Source: Evansella clarkii (lineage in GTDB: Bacteria; Bacillota; Bacilli; Bacillales; Salisediminibacteriaceae). Taken from it: a stretch of 64,000 nucleotides of DNA. Below are positions 45,550 through 54,361 of this stretch, one piece after another. Both the position numbers and the translations under genes were made by a program. The notes under the pieces are model-generated. The model was not told the DNA's origin. It searched no databases and saw nothing but the letters and a program-made list of their open reading frames with translations. The DNA is taken from the NCBI RefSeq assembly GCF_002019695.1, contig NZ_KV917376.1:4904072-4968071 (forward strand), read 5' to 3'. The first letter of the stretch is position 1, and each line of letters opens with the position of its first letter.

Positions 45550-45612
45550 TTTTATTTAAACACTCGAAAGAACGTATTATATTTACTTCAATCAATCATT
45601 ATCGTTATAAAG

Positions 45613-45660
45613 AGAGAGGGTTTCATCAAAAGCCAGGCTTTTGGGATACCCTCTTTTTTA
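45613..45660 (+). terminator. Terminator downstream of the YxkF-like gene
   Basis: AGAGGGT pairs with ACCCTCT, with an inner AAAGCC/GGCTTT hairpin, followed by six Ts. Confidence 0.7.
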
Positions 45661-45687
45661 CTTAACACTGCTGTAATCCTCTCTGAA

Positions 45688-45732
45688 CACAAAAAAATGC
45701 ACCTTGCACAAAAGATTGCATTTTTTTTGTGC
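45688..45732. terminator. Hairpin upstream of the MsmX-type gene
   Basis: CACAAAAAAATGCA pairs with TGCATTTTTTTTGTG across a loop of about 15 bases. It probably insulates the MsmX-type gene. Confidence 0.55.
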
Positions 45733-45747
45733 AGGCTGCCAGTAGTT

Positions 45748-45776
45748 TTGAAAACCCTTACATTATAAACTGTAAA
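45748..45776 (+). promoter_or_regulatory. Putative sigma-A promoter overlapped by a cre-like site
   Basis: TTGAAA (45748-45753) and TGTAAA (45771-45776) are separated by 17 bp. TGAAAACCCTTACA at 45749-45762 fits the CcpA cre consensus (TGWAANCGNTNWCA) at all but the central G. It overlaps the -35 element, which would fit glucose repression. Confidence 0.4.
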
Positions 45777-45801
45777 CAGATATAAAAGAGGAGTGACAAC
45801 T

Positions 45802-46893
45802 ATGGCAGATATTACTTTTAAAAGTCTTTATAAAATTTATGACGGCGATGTACAGGCAGTTAAAGATTTTAATCTTGATATTGAAGATAAGGAATTTATC
45901 GTATTTGTAGGCCCTTCCGGCTGTGGTAAATCAACAACTTTACGTATGGTTGCCGGCCTTGAAGACATTTCTAAAGGAGAACTTTATATCGGTGATACAC
46001 TCGTAAACGATGTAGCCCCAAAAGACCGTGACATCGCGATGGTGTTCCAGAACTATGCCCTTTACCCGCATATGAATGTATATGAAAACATGGCTTTCGG
46101 CCTTAAATTAAGAAAGTTCAAAAAAGATGAAATTGATAAACGTGTTAAAGATGCTGCACGAATTCTTGGTCTTACTGAAATGCTCGAACGTAAACCGAAA
46201 GCAATGTCCGGTGGGCAGCGCCAGCGAGTTGCCTTAGGACGTGCGATTGTGCGTGACCCTAAAGTATTCCTTATGGACGAGCCTTTATCAAACCTGGATG
46301 CAAAACTCCGTGTACAAATGCGTGCTGAGATTACAAAGCTTCATCAGCGCCTCCAGACAACTACTATTTATGTAACACACGACCAGACAGAAGCGATGAC
46401 GATGGCAACACGCATCGTTGTAATGAAGGATGGAATTATCCAGCAAGTTGGACGTCCAAAGGATATTTACGATAACCCTGAGAACGTCTTCGTAGGCGGT
46501 TTTATCGGATCTCCTTCCATGAACTTCCTGACAGGAACTTTAAAAGACGGCTACTTCCACGTTGAAGACCTTAAAATCAAAGTTCCGCAGGGAAAAATGA
46601 AGCCAATCGAAAAATACAATAATAAAGAACTGATTCTTGGTATCCGTCCGGAAGATGTACACGATGAGCCTGTCTTTATCGAAGCTTCTGAAAACTCTCA
46701 GCTTGAAGCAAAAGTAGACGTAGCAGAGCTTATGGGTGCTGAGACTTTCCTTTATTCAAAAATTGGCGAGCAAAACTTCATCGCACGTGTAGATTCACGT
46801 ACTGATATTGGAAGTGGCGATGACATTAAACTTGCTTTTGATATGAATAAAGCACATTTCTTCGACCCTGAAACAGAAAGCCGTCTCCGTTAA
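45802..46893 (+). CDS. msmX: MsmX/UgpC-type sugar ABC transporter ATPase
   Basis: A 363-residue ATPase that energises carbohydrate importers; in Bacillus MsmX serves several importers whose own operons lack an ATPase. Walker [11 protein letters not shown], signature [13 protein letters not shown], Walker [17 protein letters not shown], and a C-terminal TOBE/MalK-type domain from about residue 235 (LGIRPEDVH). The ATG at 45802 follows GAGGAG; a GTG at 45793 overlaps that site. No permease is adjacent, which fits a shared ATPase. Confidence 0.9.
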   Translation: MADITFKSLYKIYDGDVQAVKDFNLDIEDKEFIVFVGPSGCGKSTTLRMVAGLEDISKGELYIGDTLVNDVAPKDRDIAMVFQNYALYPHMNVYENMAFGLKLRKFKKDEIDKRVKDAARILGLTEMLERKPKAMSGGQRQRVALGRAIVRDPKVFLMDEPLSNLDAKLRVQMRAEITKLHQRLQTTTIYVTHDQTEAMTMATRIVVMKDGIIQQVGRPKDIYDNPENVFVGGFIGSPSMNFLTGTLKDGYFHVEDLKIKVPQGKMKPIEKYNNKELILGIRPEDVHDEPVFIEASENSQLEAKVDVAELMGAETFLYSKIGEQNFIARVDSRTDIGSGDDIKLAFDMNKAHFFDPETESRLR

Positions 46894-46901
46894 AAAAATG
46901 A

Positions 46902-46935
46902 AAGACCTCCCGGATATTTCGGGGGGTCTTATTCT
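46902..46935. terminator. Terminator shared by the MsmX-type gene and the zinc-ribbon gene
   Basis: AAGACCTCCC pairs with GGGGGGTCTT across a nine-base loop; it slightly overlaps the stop of the converging gene. Confidence 0.75.
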
Positions 46936-47177
46936 TCTTCCTGCACAAGAAAGATTTTATCTTCTCCACAGTCCTCACACGTTAATAAATGTGGACATTT
47001 AAAATCTTTTTTATCATTTTTTATCCCGTCAATCTCTTTCATTTGCTCAATCGGCATATAAGGGCTGTAATCATCAAAATAATCCATATACCGTCCTTTA
47101 TCACTCATCACTCCTGAGCAGGAAGGACATTTTTCTGTTAAAATTTTCATTCCGTTGCATACTGGACAATCTTTCAT
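46929..47177 (-). CDS. Small zinc-ribbon-like protein
   Basis: An 82-residue protein with CxxC pairs at CPVC and CPSC near the N-terminus and CPHLLTCEDCGED near the C-terminus, suggesting bound zinc. The middle is acidic and aromatic (YMDYFDDYSPYMP). The ATG at 47177 follows AAGGAGG. No function is known to me. Confidence 0.7.
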   Translation of the reverse strand: MKDCPVCNGMKILTEKCPSCSGVMSDKGRYMDYFDDYSPYMPIEQMKEIDGIKNDKKDFKCPHLLTCEDCGEDKIFLVQEEE

Positions 47178-47309
47178 AATTCCTCCTTCATTTAACACTT
47201 GTTTTTTATAAAAGGAAGATTGGGTATCCTTATGTTTATATGTAATGATTTTACCTTTTTCAGCTGCTGATAAACTTAGGTATTCTGGTAAGGCTGATTT
47301 TTTATAAGA

Positions 47310-47338
47310 AAGGGGATGGCCTAAACCATCCCCTTTAC
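47310..47338 (-). terminator. Terminator of the SASP gene
   Basis: AAAGGGGATGG pairs with CCATCCCCTTT around a six-base loop; a T-rich tract follows on the minus strand. Confidence 0.8.
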
Positions 47339-47356
47339 AGCCATGTTATTCATTTG

Positions 47357-47566
47357 TTATTGTTGTCCACCGCTGAATTGAGACTCAGCCATAGATACAA
47401 GACGCTTAGTAATTTCTCCTCCAACAGATCCGTTAGCACGAGAAGTTGCATCAGCACCTAACTGTACTCCAAATTCCTGAGCAATTTCATACTTCATTTG
47501 ATCTAATGCTTGTTGTACTCCAGGTACAAGAAGCTGGTTGCTGTTATTGCTTCTGTTGCTTGCCAT
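47357..47566 (-). CDS. Alpha/beta-type small acid-soluble spore protein
   Basis: A 69-residue DNA-binding spore protein that coats and protects spore DNA. The germination-protease site is in [10 protein letters not shown], and the second conserved block is [12 protein letters not shown]. Gln/Asn-rich ends match the SspA-SspD group. The ATG at 47566 follows AGGAGGTG. Expression should be forespore-specific (sigma G), but no clear sigma G promoter was identified by eye. Confidence 0.95.
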   Translation of the reverse strand: MASNRSNNSNQLLVPGVQQALDQMKYEIAQEFGVQLGADATSRANGSVGGEITKRLVSMAESQFSGGQQ

Positions 47567-47668
47567 GTTTCTCACCTCCTGTCGTAACCATAGTTTGTAT
47601 CAAAGTTAGTCAGGTATGTAAAAAAAACATTAACAATTTTTACAAGAAATTTGAGAAGGCTGTTCAGA

Positions 47669-47801
47669 TAAAGAAAACTCGCCGATTGGCGAGCCTTAAG
47701 GCGAAGACAGAGGCGTAGTTGCACTTATACTTTAGCCCTGAAAATTTTCTCTGCGCCGAATCAACTTCTCTGCTAAAATTTTATACTTTCTTAAAGTGCA
47801 A
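47669..47801 (+). repeat. CTCGCCGATTGGCGAG dispersed repeat, copy 2
   Basis: Same orientation and nearly full-length match to 33825-33958. It lies between the SASP gene and the CoA-transferase genes. Confidence 0.85.
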
Positions 47802-47802
47802 A

Positions 47803-47852
47803 AAAGCCGCCCTTCAGTCCGCTTATAAACGCACTTCAGGACAGCTTTTTTC
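47803..47852 (-). terminator. Probable terminator of the leucine-degradation operon
   Basis: On the minus strand AAAAAAGCTGTCCT pairs imperfectly with AGGGCGGCTTTTTT, giving a stem with a T-run 11 bp after scoB. Confidence 0.65.
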
Positions 47853-47862
47853 ATTAAAACAA

Positions 47863-48507
47863 TTATTCCCTGATAAGCTTTGGTTCTGTTACTGACTGAA
47901 TATCTTCAAAGGTATAGTCTCCAAGTATTTCTTTGAGTACGAGCCCATCCTCTGTAACATCAATCACCGCTCTGTCCGTAATAATCCGGTTAACAACACC
48001 TTTACCAGTCAGCGGCAGACTGCATTCTTTCAATATTTTCGGGTCTCCGTTCCTGTTCACGTGCTCCATTATAATGACTACTTTTTGAGCTCCGTGTACA
48101 AGGTCCATCGCTCCGCCCATTCCTTTAATCATTTTTCCAGGAATCATCCAGTTAGCAAGGTCTCCATTCTCAGCTACTTCCATTGCGCCGAGAATCGCCA
48201 CGTCAATGTGGCCGCCTCGAATCATCGCAAAGGATTCCGCACTGCTGAAATAGGACGCTCCTTTTATTGCTGTTACCGTTTCCTTCCCTGCATTGATCAG
48301 ATCAGGATCAAGCTCATCCTCTGTTGGATAAGGGCCGATACCTAATAATCCATTTTCTGATTGCAGCACAACTTGTTTATTATCAGAAATATAATTGGCA
48401 ACCATCGTCGGCATCCCAATGCCAAGGTTCACATAATCACCATCATGAATTTCCTTTTCCGCCCGTCTTGCAATTAACTCACGCATCGCTTTTCGATCAG
48501 TACTCAT
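47863..48507 (-). CDS. scoB: 3-oxoacid CoA-transferase subunit B
   Basis: Beta subunit of succinyl-CoA:3-oxoacid (acetoacetate) CoA-transferase, which activates acetoacetate to acetoacetyl-CoA. The 214-residue protein has the catalytic glutamate in [13 protein letters not shown] and [13 protein letters not shown]. It is the last gene of the operon, 16 bp after scoA. Acetoacetate is the product of HMG-CoA lyase encoded upstream, so the two steps fit. Confidence 0.93.
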   Translation of the reverse strand: MSTDRKAMRELIARRAEKEIHDGDYVNLGIGMPTMVANYISDNKQVVLQSENGLLGIGPYPTEDELDPDLINAGKETVTAIKGASYFSSAESFAMIRGGHIDVAILGAMEVAENGDLANWMIPGKMIKGMGGAMDLVHGAQKVVIIMEHVNRNGDPKILKECSLPLTGKGVVNRIITDRAVIDVTEDGLVLKEILGDYTFEDIQSVTEPKLIRE

Positions 48508-48523
48508 TCATTTCACCCCCTGA

Positions 48524-49216
48524 TTACGATTGTGCTACAGTTCTTCGTTCAATACGTTTTTCCTGTTCTCCTACAATCAGCTTATTTACGTAAATACTCG
48601 GCGTATGAATATGCTCTGGATTTAAATCCCCGGCTTCCACGAGATTTTCAACTTCAGCGATCGTCACTTTACCGGCGGCAGCGATCATAGGGTTAAAATT
48701 CTGCGCAGTCTTCCGGTAATTCAGGTTACCATGCTTATCACCAAGATAAGCCCTTACAAGACTAAAGTCGGCTTTCATAGCTTTTTCGAGTAAATACTCT
48801 TTCCCGTCAAAAATACGCGTTTCTTTGCCTTCAGCAATTTTCGTTCCGACTCCCGCTGGCGTATAAAAAGCAGGAATCCCTGCTCCGCCCGCGCGAATTC
48901 TTTCCGAGAGAGTTCCTTGTGGCACTAGTTCAACTTCCAGCTCACCTGCCAGAACCTGACGCTCAAATTCCTTGTTTTCTCCCACATAAGAAGCATAAAT
49001 CTTATTTATTTGTTTGTTTTCCAGCAGCAGCCCAAGACCCCAGTCGTCGACACCACAGTTGTTTGAAATAATAGTAAGGTCCTTTACGCCTGTTTCCCGC
49101 AGTCCTTTAATCAGATTTTCAGGTATACCACAAAGACCGAATCCTCCGACCATAATTGTAGATCCGTCCTTAATATCCGCAACCGCGTCGGTAAACGAAC
49201 TATATACTTCTTTCAT
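48524..49216 (-). CDS. scoA: 3-oxoacid CoA-transferase subunit A
   Basis: Alpha subunit of the CoA-transferase. The 230-residue protein has the glycine-rich CoA loop [14 protein letters not shown] and [11 protein letters not shown]. The ATG at 49216 follows GGAGGT; an in-frame GTG at 49231 has no site of its own. It starts 21 bp after the carboxyltransferase gene, so it is part of the operon. Confidence 0.93.
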   Translation of the reverse strand: MKEVYSSFTDAVADIKDGSTIMVGGFGLCGIPENLIKGLRETGVKDLTIISNNCGVDDWGLGLLLENKQINKIYASYVGENKEFERQVLAGELEVELVPQGTLSERIRAGGAGIPAFYTPAGVGTKIAEGKETRIFDGKEYLLEKAMKADFSLVRAYLGDKHGNLNYRKTAQNFNPMIAAAGKVTIAEVENLVEAGDLNPEHIHTPSIYVNKLIVGEQEKRIERRTVAQS

Positions 49217-49237
49217 CAGCCGCACCTCCACTTTCTT

Positions 49238-50767
49238 TTAAACTGGATACACAGAATGCTTTCGGTCAGTGAACACTTGATACTTGGAAGAGTACAGGTC
49301 ATAACGCCCAACAAGTTCTTCCCTCAGATGATTCGCCGGAACAATTTCATCAATAATCAGTTCAGAAGCAAGACGGTAAACATCGATATTTTCCTGATAT
49401 TCCTTTCTTTTTTCAGCAATAAATGCCGGCCTTTCTTCTTCCGGAAGTGACGCAATCTTATTAGCGTATACAGCGTTAACAGCTGCTTCAGGCCCCATAA
49501 CGGCTATTTGGGCAGATGGAAGTGCAATACAGCAATCAGGTTCAAATGCAGGACCTGCCATTGCGTATAGCCCGGCTCCGTATGCTTTTCGCACAATAAC
49601 AGAAATCTTAGGCACTGTCGCTTCCGACATAGCAGAAATCATCTTAGCTCCGTGGCGGATAATACCAGCTCTTTCTACCTTTGTTCCAATCATAAATCCT
49701 GGCACATCAGCTAAGAATAAGAGTGGAATATGATAGGCATCACAAAGGGTTATAAATCTGGCTGCCTTGTCGGCAGAGTCATGGAACAGAACTCCTCCTT
49801 TCTGTTTAGGCTGATTTGCTATAATACCTACTGGCCGGCCATCTATTCTTGCAAAGCCTGTAATAAGCTCTTTTGCAAACAATGCCTTCATTTCGAAAAA
49901 GCTGTCTTCGTCAATAATTCCATCAATAAATTTATACATGTCAAAAGGTGCGTTCTGATTTTTCGGCACCAGTTCTTCCAATGACTTATCAAGCTTTTTC
50001 GGGGAAACTGGTTCAGCTGCTTCCGGGCGGTTTAAGTAGCTTGAAGGGAAATAGCTTAAGTATTGTTTTGCTTTTACGATCGCTTCTTCTTCACTTTCAA
50101 CAAGAATATCGCCGCAGCCGGAAACAGAACAATGCATTCTTGCACCACCCATCTCTTCGAGGGTGACCTTTTCACCAATCACCATTTCTGCCATTCGGGG
50201 GGAACCGAGATACATGGATGCATTTCCATCCACCATCATTACTACATCACAGAAGGCCGGAATATATGCTCCGCCAGCTGCTGAAGGACCGAAAAGAAGA
50301 CAGATTTGAGGTATTTTACCTGAAAGCTTCACCTGGTTGTAAAAAATTCTTCCAGCTCCTCTTCTGCCTGGAAACATTTCAATCTGGTCTGTTATTCTTG
50401 CTCCTGCAGAATCCACAAGGTATAAAAGGGGAACTTCCATTTTTTCCGCGGTTTCCTGAATACGGATGATTTTTTCAACTGTTCTTGAGCCCCAGGAACC
50501 TGCTTTTACAGTGGAATCATTAGCCATAACACACACTGTTCTGCCGTTTACTTTACCGATTGCGGTAATAACACCATCGGCCGGGAGCCCTTCGCTCTGG
50601 CAGTTGGCGAACTTACCGTCTTCTTTATATTTACCTTCATCAAACAGTCTTGCCAGGCGTTCCCTTACAAACATCTTACCTTTTTGCTCGTTTGCTTCAT
50701 GATATTTTTGCGCTCCGCCGCTTTCTATTTCGCTTGTTATTTCTTCCCATCTGTTTTCTCGACTCAT
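49238..50767 (-). CDS. yngE: Acyl-CoA carboxylase carboxyltransferase (methylcrotonyl-CoA carboxylase beta type)
   Basis: Transfers carboxyl from biotin to an acyl-CoA; with its neighbours the likely substrate is 3-methylcrotonyl-CoA. The 509-residue protein has crotonase-fold halves with SAGARITDQ, FGPSAAGGAYIPAF, and ADVPGFMIGTKVE plus AYGAGLYAMAGPAFEPD. Propionyl-CoA is a possible alternative substrate. AAAGAGGTGG precedes the ATG. A repeat of ~145 bp separates it from the hydratase gene upstream. Confidence 0.9.
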   Translation of the reverse strand: MSRENRWEEITSEIESGGAQKYHEANEQKGKMFVRERLARLFDEGKYKEDGKFANCQSEGLPADGVITAIGKVNGRTVCVMANDSTVKAGSWGSRTVEKIIRIQETAEKMEVPLLYLVDSAGARITDQIEMFPGRRGAGRIFYNQVKLSGKIPQICLLFGPSAAGGAYIPAFCDVVMMVDGNASMYLGSPRMAEMVIGEKVTLEEMGGARMHCSVSGCGDILVESEEEAIVKAKQYLSYFPSSYLNRPEAAEPVSPKKLDKSLEELVPKNQNAPFDMYKFIDGIIDEDSFFEMKALFAKELITGFARIDGRPVGIIANQPKQKGGVLFHDSADKAARFITLCDAYHIPLLFLADVPGFMIGTKVERAGIIRHGAKMISAMSEATVPKISVIVRKAYGAGLYAMAGPAFEPDCCIALPSAQIAVMGPEAAVNAVYANKIASLPEEERPAFIAEKRKEYQENIDVYRLASELIIDEIVPANHLREELVGRYDLYSSKYQVFTDRKHSVYPV

Positions 50768-50867
50768 GCTACCACCTCTTTTTCGGCATCTGTTTATTTA
50801 TTACTTGTATCAATTTCATAATTCAAAACTTTCAACTTCAATTCGAACATTATCTCAAAAAGTTACT

Positions 50868-51012
50868 TTGTGGTTCGATTTACGCTTCAGACGGACGCGT
50901 TCTGCGGGCACGACTTCAACTAATTTTTGCCGGCTGAACGCCGTCAAAAATGGATTTTCAGCCCGCGCTATTCCCGCAAGAGTCGTCGTCTTACGCTGCA
51001 ATCGAAAAGTAA
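50868..51012. repeat. Dispersed Bacillaceae hairpin repeat inside the operon
   Basis: TTTGTGGTTCGATTTACGCT near one end and AGCGTAAGACGACGACTCTT (opposite strand) near the other are imperfectly complementary. CAGCCCGCG and TGCGGGCACGACTTC are typical of a repeat known from many Bacillus-group genomes. It lies between the hydratase stop and the carboxyltransferase start. Confidence 0.65.
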
Positions 51013-51049
51013 TGTTCGTCTTTTTTCAAAGTATATATATGAAATCAAT

Positions 51050-51826
51050 TCACTTACCTGTATAATTTGGCTTCCGTTTTTCTTTAAAAGCGTTAAGTCC
51101 TTCCAGACGGTCTTCTGTTGGAATTGTTACTTCATATGCTTTTTCTTCGATGACAAGCCCTGTTTCAAGATCTGTCACGCTGCCGTAATTTATTGCAAAC
51201 TTTGCCTGCTTTACGGCAACAGGACCATTTTTTGCAATTTCCAGAGCGAGATCCCTTGCTTCTGAGAGCAGGAGGTTAGGAGGTACTACTTTAAGCAGCA
51301 ATCCCCATGAATAAGCTGTGTCAGCTGGGATCCTACGGGCCGTGTAAATCATTTCCTTCGCCCGCTGTACACCGATGGCCCTTGGAAGACGCTGTGTTCC
51401 CCCTGCTCCAGGGATAATGCCAAGACTTGTTTCAGTAAGCCCAAATTGTGCATTTTCAGCAGCTATCCTTAAATCACAGGCAAGGGCCAGTTCCAGTCCT
51501 CCCCCAAAAGCGCTTCCATTTACAGCGGCAATAACAGGGACAGGCATTTCTTCCAGGTATTTTATTGTGGTTTTTATTTTGTTTACCGCATGGCGAACCT
51601 GCATTTCAGACATGCCCCGACGTTCTTTCAAATCGGCTCCGGCACAGAATGCTTTATCGCCTTCTCCGGTAACTATTATGGCCCGGACTTCCCGGTCAAA
51701 TTTCCACTCATTGAGCTGGTCTGTTATTTCTTCCAGCATTGCCTGAGAAAGAGCATTCGCCGCTTCTTTTCTTTTTAAAGTTAAATATCCGATATGATCT
51801 TCTACCGTTGCTTCAATCCATTCCAT
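51050..51826 (-). CDS. yngF: Enoyl-CoA hydratase (methylglutaconyl-CoA hydratase type)
   Basis: Hydrates an enoyl-CoA; in this operon most likely 3-methylglutaconyl-CoA to HMG-CoA. The 258-residue crotonase has CAGADLKER and GSAFGGGLELALACD, whose backbone amides form the oxyanion hole, and the catalytic region LGIIPGAGGTQRLPR. AGGAGC precedes the ATG. It follows the HMG-CoA lyase gene by 25 bp. Confidence 0.9.
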   Translation of the reverse strand: MEWIEATVEDHIGYLTLKRKEAANALSQAMLEEITDQLNEWKFDREVRAIIVTGEGDKAFCAGADLKERRGMSEMQVRHAVNKIKTTIKYLEEMPVPVIAAVNGSAFGGGLELALACDLRIAAENAQFGLTETSLGIIPGAGGTQRLPRAIGVQRAKEMIYTARRIPADTAYSWGLLLKVVPPNLLLSEARDLALEIAKNGPVAVKQAKFAINYGSVTDLETGLVIEEKAYEVTIPTEDRLEGLNAFKEKRKPNYTGK

Positions 51827-51851
51827 AATGACTCAGCTCCTTTCGCCTGTC

Positions 51852-52745
51852 TCAGCTGCTTATTTGTAACTGTCGGCTCGGCAGACTTTTATCCAGCTGT
51901 TTTTCAATATATTTTGCAGCTTCCATAAAGCGGTCAAAATCAATGCCTGTATCAATGCCCATTTCTTCAAGCATATGAATCAGGTCTTCGCTCGCTGTAT
52001 TTCCGGAAGCACCTTTTGCATACGGACAACCACCAAGACCGCCGGCAGCACTGTCGAACACTTTAATTCCATGAGTGAGCCCCACAAGAGTATTTGCCAG
52101 TGCCATCCCTCTTGTATCATGAAGATGGAGAGCAAGCTGATCCGGGCTGAAACTTTGAGTAATGTCTTTCAGCACCTGATCCATCTGCCATGGGTTTGCC
52201 ACACCTATCGTATCGCCAAGGGAGATTTCGTACGCTCCCATGTTTAAAAGGCGGTCAGTCACCTTTTTAACCTGGTCAACCGGCACTGCTCCATCATATG
52301 GACAACCAAAAACTGTAGAAACATACCCTCTTACCTTTTTACCAGCAGAGACCGCGTCTTTAACAACCTCCTCAAGCACAGGAAAAGTCTCGTCTACAGA
52401 TTTATTAATATTTTTCCGGTTATGTGCTTCACTCGCTGACATGAATACAGATACTTCATCTAAATCAGCCTCCAGCGCCCGTTCAAGGCCTTTCCTGTTA
52501 GGGACGAGTGCCGCATATGTAATACCGGGAACCCGTGTAATTTTTCCGGCTACCTCTGAGGCATCAGCAAGGGCTGGAATCCACTTAGGGGGGACAAAGG
52601 ACGTGATTTCAATGTATTTAAGTCCGGAACTGCTTAATCTGTTGATCCATTCCACTTTTACATCTGTCGTGACAAATTCTTTTTCATTCTGCAGGCCGTC
52701 CCGGGGACCGACCTCTTTTATCTGAACTTTATCTGGAAAGTCCAC
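51852..52745 (-). CDS. yngG: Hydroxymethylglutaryl-CoA lyase
   Basis: Cleaves HMG-CoA to acetyl-CoA and acetoacetate. The 297-residue TIM-barrel protein has EVGPRDGLQNE (metal and catalytic Arg), HLHDTRGMAL, and the mobile cysteine loop GLGGCPYAKGASGN. The GTG start follows AAGGAGG with seven bases between. It lies directly after the biotin carrier gene. Confidence 0.95.
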   Translation of the reverse strand: MDFPDKVQIKEVGPRDGLQNEKEFVTTDVKVEWINRLSSSGLKYIEITSFVPPKWIPALADASEVAGKITRVPGITYAALVPNRKGLERALEADLDEVSVFMSASEAHNRKNINKSVDETFPVLEEVVKDAVSAGKKVRGYVSTVFGCPYDGAVPVDQVKKVTDRLLNMGAYEISLGDTIGVANPWQMDQVLKDITQSFSPDQLALHLHDTRGMALANTLVGLTHGIKVFDSAAGGLGGCPYAKGASGNTASEDLIHMLEEMGIDTGIDFDRFMEAAKYIEKQLDKSLPSRQLQISS

Positions 52746-52757
52746 AGTGAGACCTCC

Positions 52758-52976
52758 TTATTTGTCCTTTAATATAATAAGTACTTCTTCTTCGTTTACA
52801 AAGCTTCCTTCCTCAACTTTAATTTCTTCAACGATACCGCTGGTTTCCGCTTCAACCGGTATTTCCATTTTCATAGATTCCAGAATCACGACCTCTTGTC
52901 CTGCACTCACTTCATCCCCTGTGGAGACCTGGATTTTCCATACATTACCTGCCATTGATGTTTTGATTTCTTTCAT
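52758..52976 (-). CDS. yngHB: Biotin/lipoyl carrier protein
   Basis: A 72-residue stand-alone biotin carboxyl carrier. The biotinylated lysine is in VILESMKMEIPVEA, flanked by the paired hairpins of the biotinyl fold (GDEVSAGQE and EGSFVNEEE). The ATG at 52976 follows AAGGAGG. It is encoded between the biotin carboxylase and HMG-CoA lyase genes, as in the yng operon of B. subtilis. Confidence 0.95.
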   Translation of the reverse strand: MKEIKTSMAGNVWKIQVSTGDEVSAGQEVVILESMKMEIPVEAETSGIVEEIKVEEGSFVNEEEVLIILKDK

Positions 52977-52998
52977 GATTAGTTCCTCCTTGAGAATG

Positions 52999-54348
52999 TC
53001 AGTTTGCTGTTTGTACCAGATGTTTCGCAACGAAGTCGGTCGTTGCTTTTCCTTCTTTAAAGATACCATTTTTCAGTGTATTTAAAAGCATCGGAATATT
53101 TGTTTTAATCCCTTTTACATTGGATGATTCCAGACATTCGGCCAGCCTTTCAATTGCCTCATCTCTCGTGGCCCCTGTGGAAATAACCTTTCCGATCATC
53201 GGGTCATAATAAGGCGTGACTGTAGTACCTTTTCTGACTCCAAAATCATAACGGATATTTTCCATTTCAGGAAAATCCCATTCTTCCAGTTTTCCTGGGG
53301 AAGGGAAGAACTTCACAGGATCTTCTGCATAAATTCGTACTTCTATCGCATGTTCTGTATGTTCCTTAGGGTCAGGCATAGTGTTTAGAGACTTTCCTTC
53401 TGCCAGCAGAAGCTGCCATTCTACCAGATCATGGCCAGTTGTCTCTTCAGTGACAGGATGTTCCACTTGAAGACGGGTGTTCATTTCCAGGAAATATATT
53501 TCTTCGTGCTCGTCGACCAGAAATTCCACTGTGCCCAGATTTGTATATCCTATTGTTTTACCAGCCCTGACAGCGGCTTCATGAAGCTTTTCTCTTCCTT
53601 CCGGGGAGAGAAAAACGGATGGCGCCTCCTCAACAATCTTCTGGTGCCTCCGCTGAATGGAACAGTCCCGTTCACCTAAACAAATAATATTTCCGTCTTT
53701 GTCCCCTGCAATTTGAGCTTCAATATGGCGAGGGTTTTCGATAAATTTTTCTAAAAATATTTCTCCGGAGCCGAAGAAGGTTTCTGATTTTTTCACGACG
53801 GAAGAAATCACTTTCATCATTTCTTTTTCATGCTCCACCTTCTGCATCCCAATTCCGCCTCCGCCGACTGCAGCTTTAACCATAATTGGGTATCCAATGT
53901 TCCTTGCAGCCAGGAGAACTGAACTCTCCTCAAGCTCTGTCAGTGTAATCCCGGGAATAACAGGAACATCTGCATTGCCCATCGTCTCTCTCGCCTCTAC
54001 CTTATTGCCCATACTTTGAATAACATCCGCTTCAGGCCCAATAAAAGTAATCCCTTCTTCCTTGACTCTCTCTGCAAACCGGCTGTTTTCTGATAAAAAT
54101 CCATAACCTGGATGAATGGCATCAGCCCCTGCTTCCTTTGCAGCTTCGATGATTTTATCCATATTTAAGTAGCTTTCGTTCACCCGGGCACCACCGATGA
54201 AATAAGCCTCATCGGCCAGTTCAGCATGAATGCTCTCTTTGTCTGCCTCTGAATACACTGCTGCTGTTTTAATACCGAGCCTCTGGCACGTTTTGATAAC
54301 TCTTACAGCAATTTCACCCCGGTTTGCTATTAAAACTTTCGAAAACAT
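52999..54348 (-). CDS. yngH: Biotin carboxylase subunit of acyl-CoA carboxylase
   Basis: Carboxylates biotin using ATP and bicarbonate. The 449-residue protein has the N-terminal KVLIANRGEIAVRVI, the ATP-grasp loop KAAVGGGGIGMQKV, the signature ERDCSIQRRHQK, and the catalytic FLEMNTRLQVEHPVTEE. The ATG at 54348 follows TAAGGAGGAT. It works with the carrier and the carboxyltransferase of this operon; the accBC set for fatty-acid synthesis would be elsewhere. Confidence 0.94.
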   Translation of the reverse strand: MFSKVLIANRGEIAVRVIKTCQRLGIKTAAVYSEADKESIHAELADEAYFIGGARVNESYLNMDKIIEAAKEAGADAIHPGYGFLSENSRFAERVKEEGITFIGPEADVIQSMGNKVEARETMGNADVPVIPGITLTELEESSVLLAARNIGYPIMVKAAVGGGGIGMQKVEHEKEMMKVISSVVKKSETFFGSGEIFLEKFIENPRHIEAQIAGDKDGNIICLGERDCSIQRRHQKIVEEAPSVFLSPEGREKLHEAAVRAGKTIGYTNLGTVEFLVDEHEEIYFLEMNTRLQVEHPVTEETTGHDLVEWQLLLAEGKSLNTMPDPKEHTEHAIEVRIYAEDPVKFFPSPGKLEEWDFPEMENIRYDFGVRKGTTVTPYYDPMIGKVISTGATRDEAIERLAECLESSNVKGIKTNIPMLLNTLKNGIFKEGKATTDFVAKHLVQTAN

Positions 54349-54361
54349 ATTTATATCCTCC

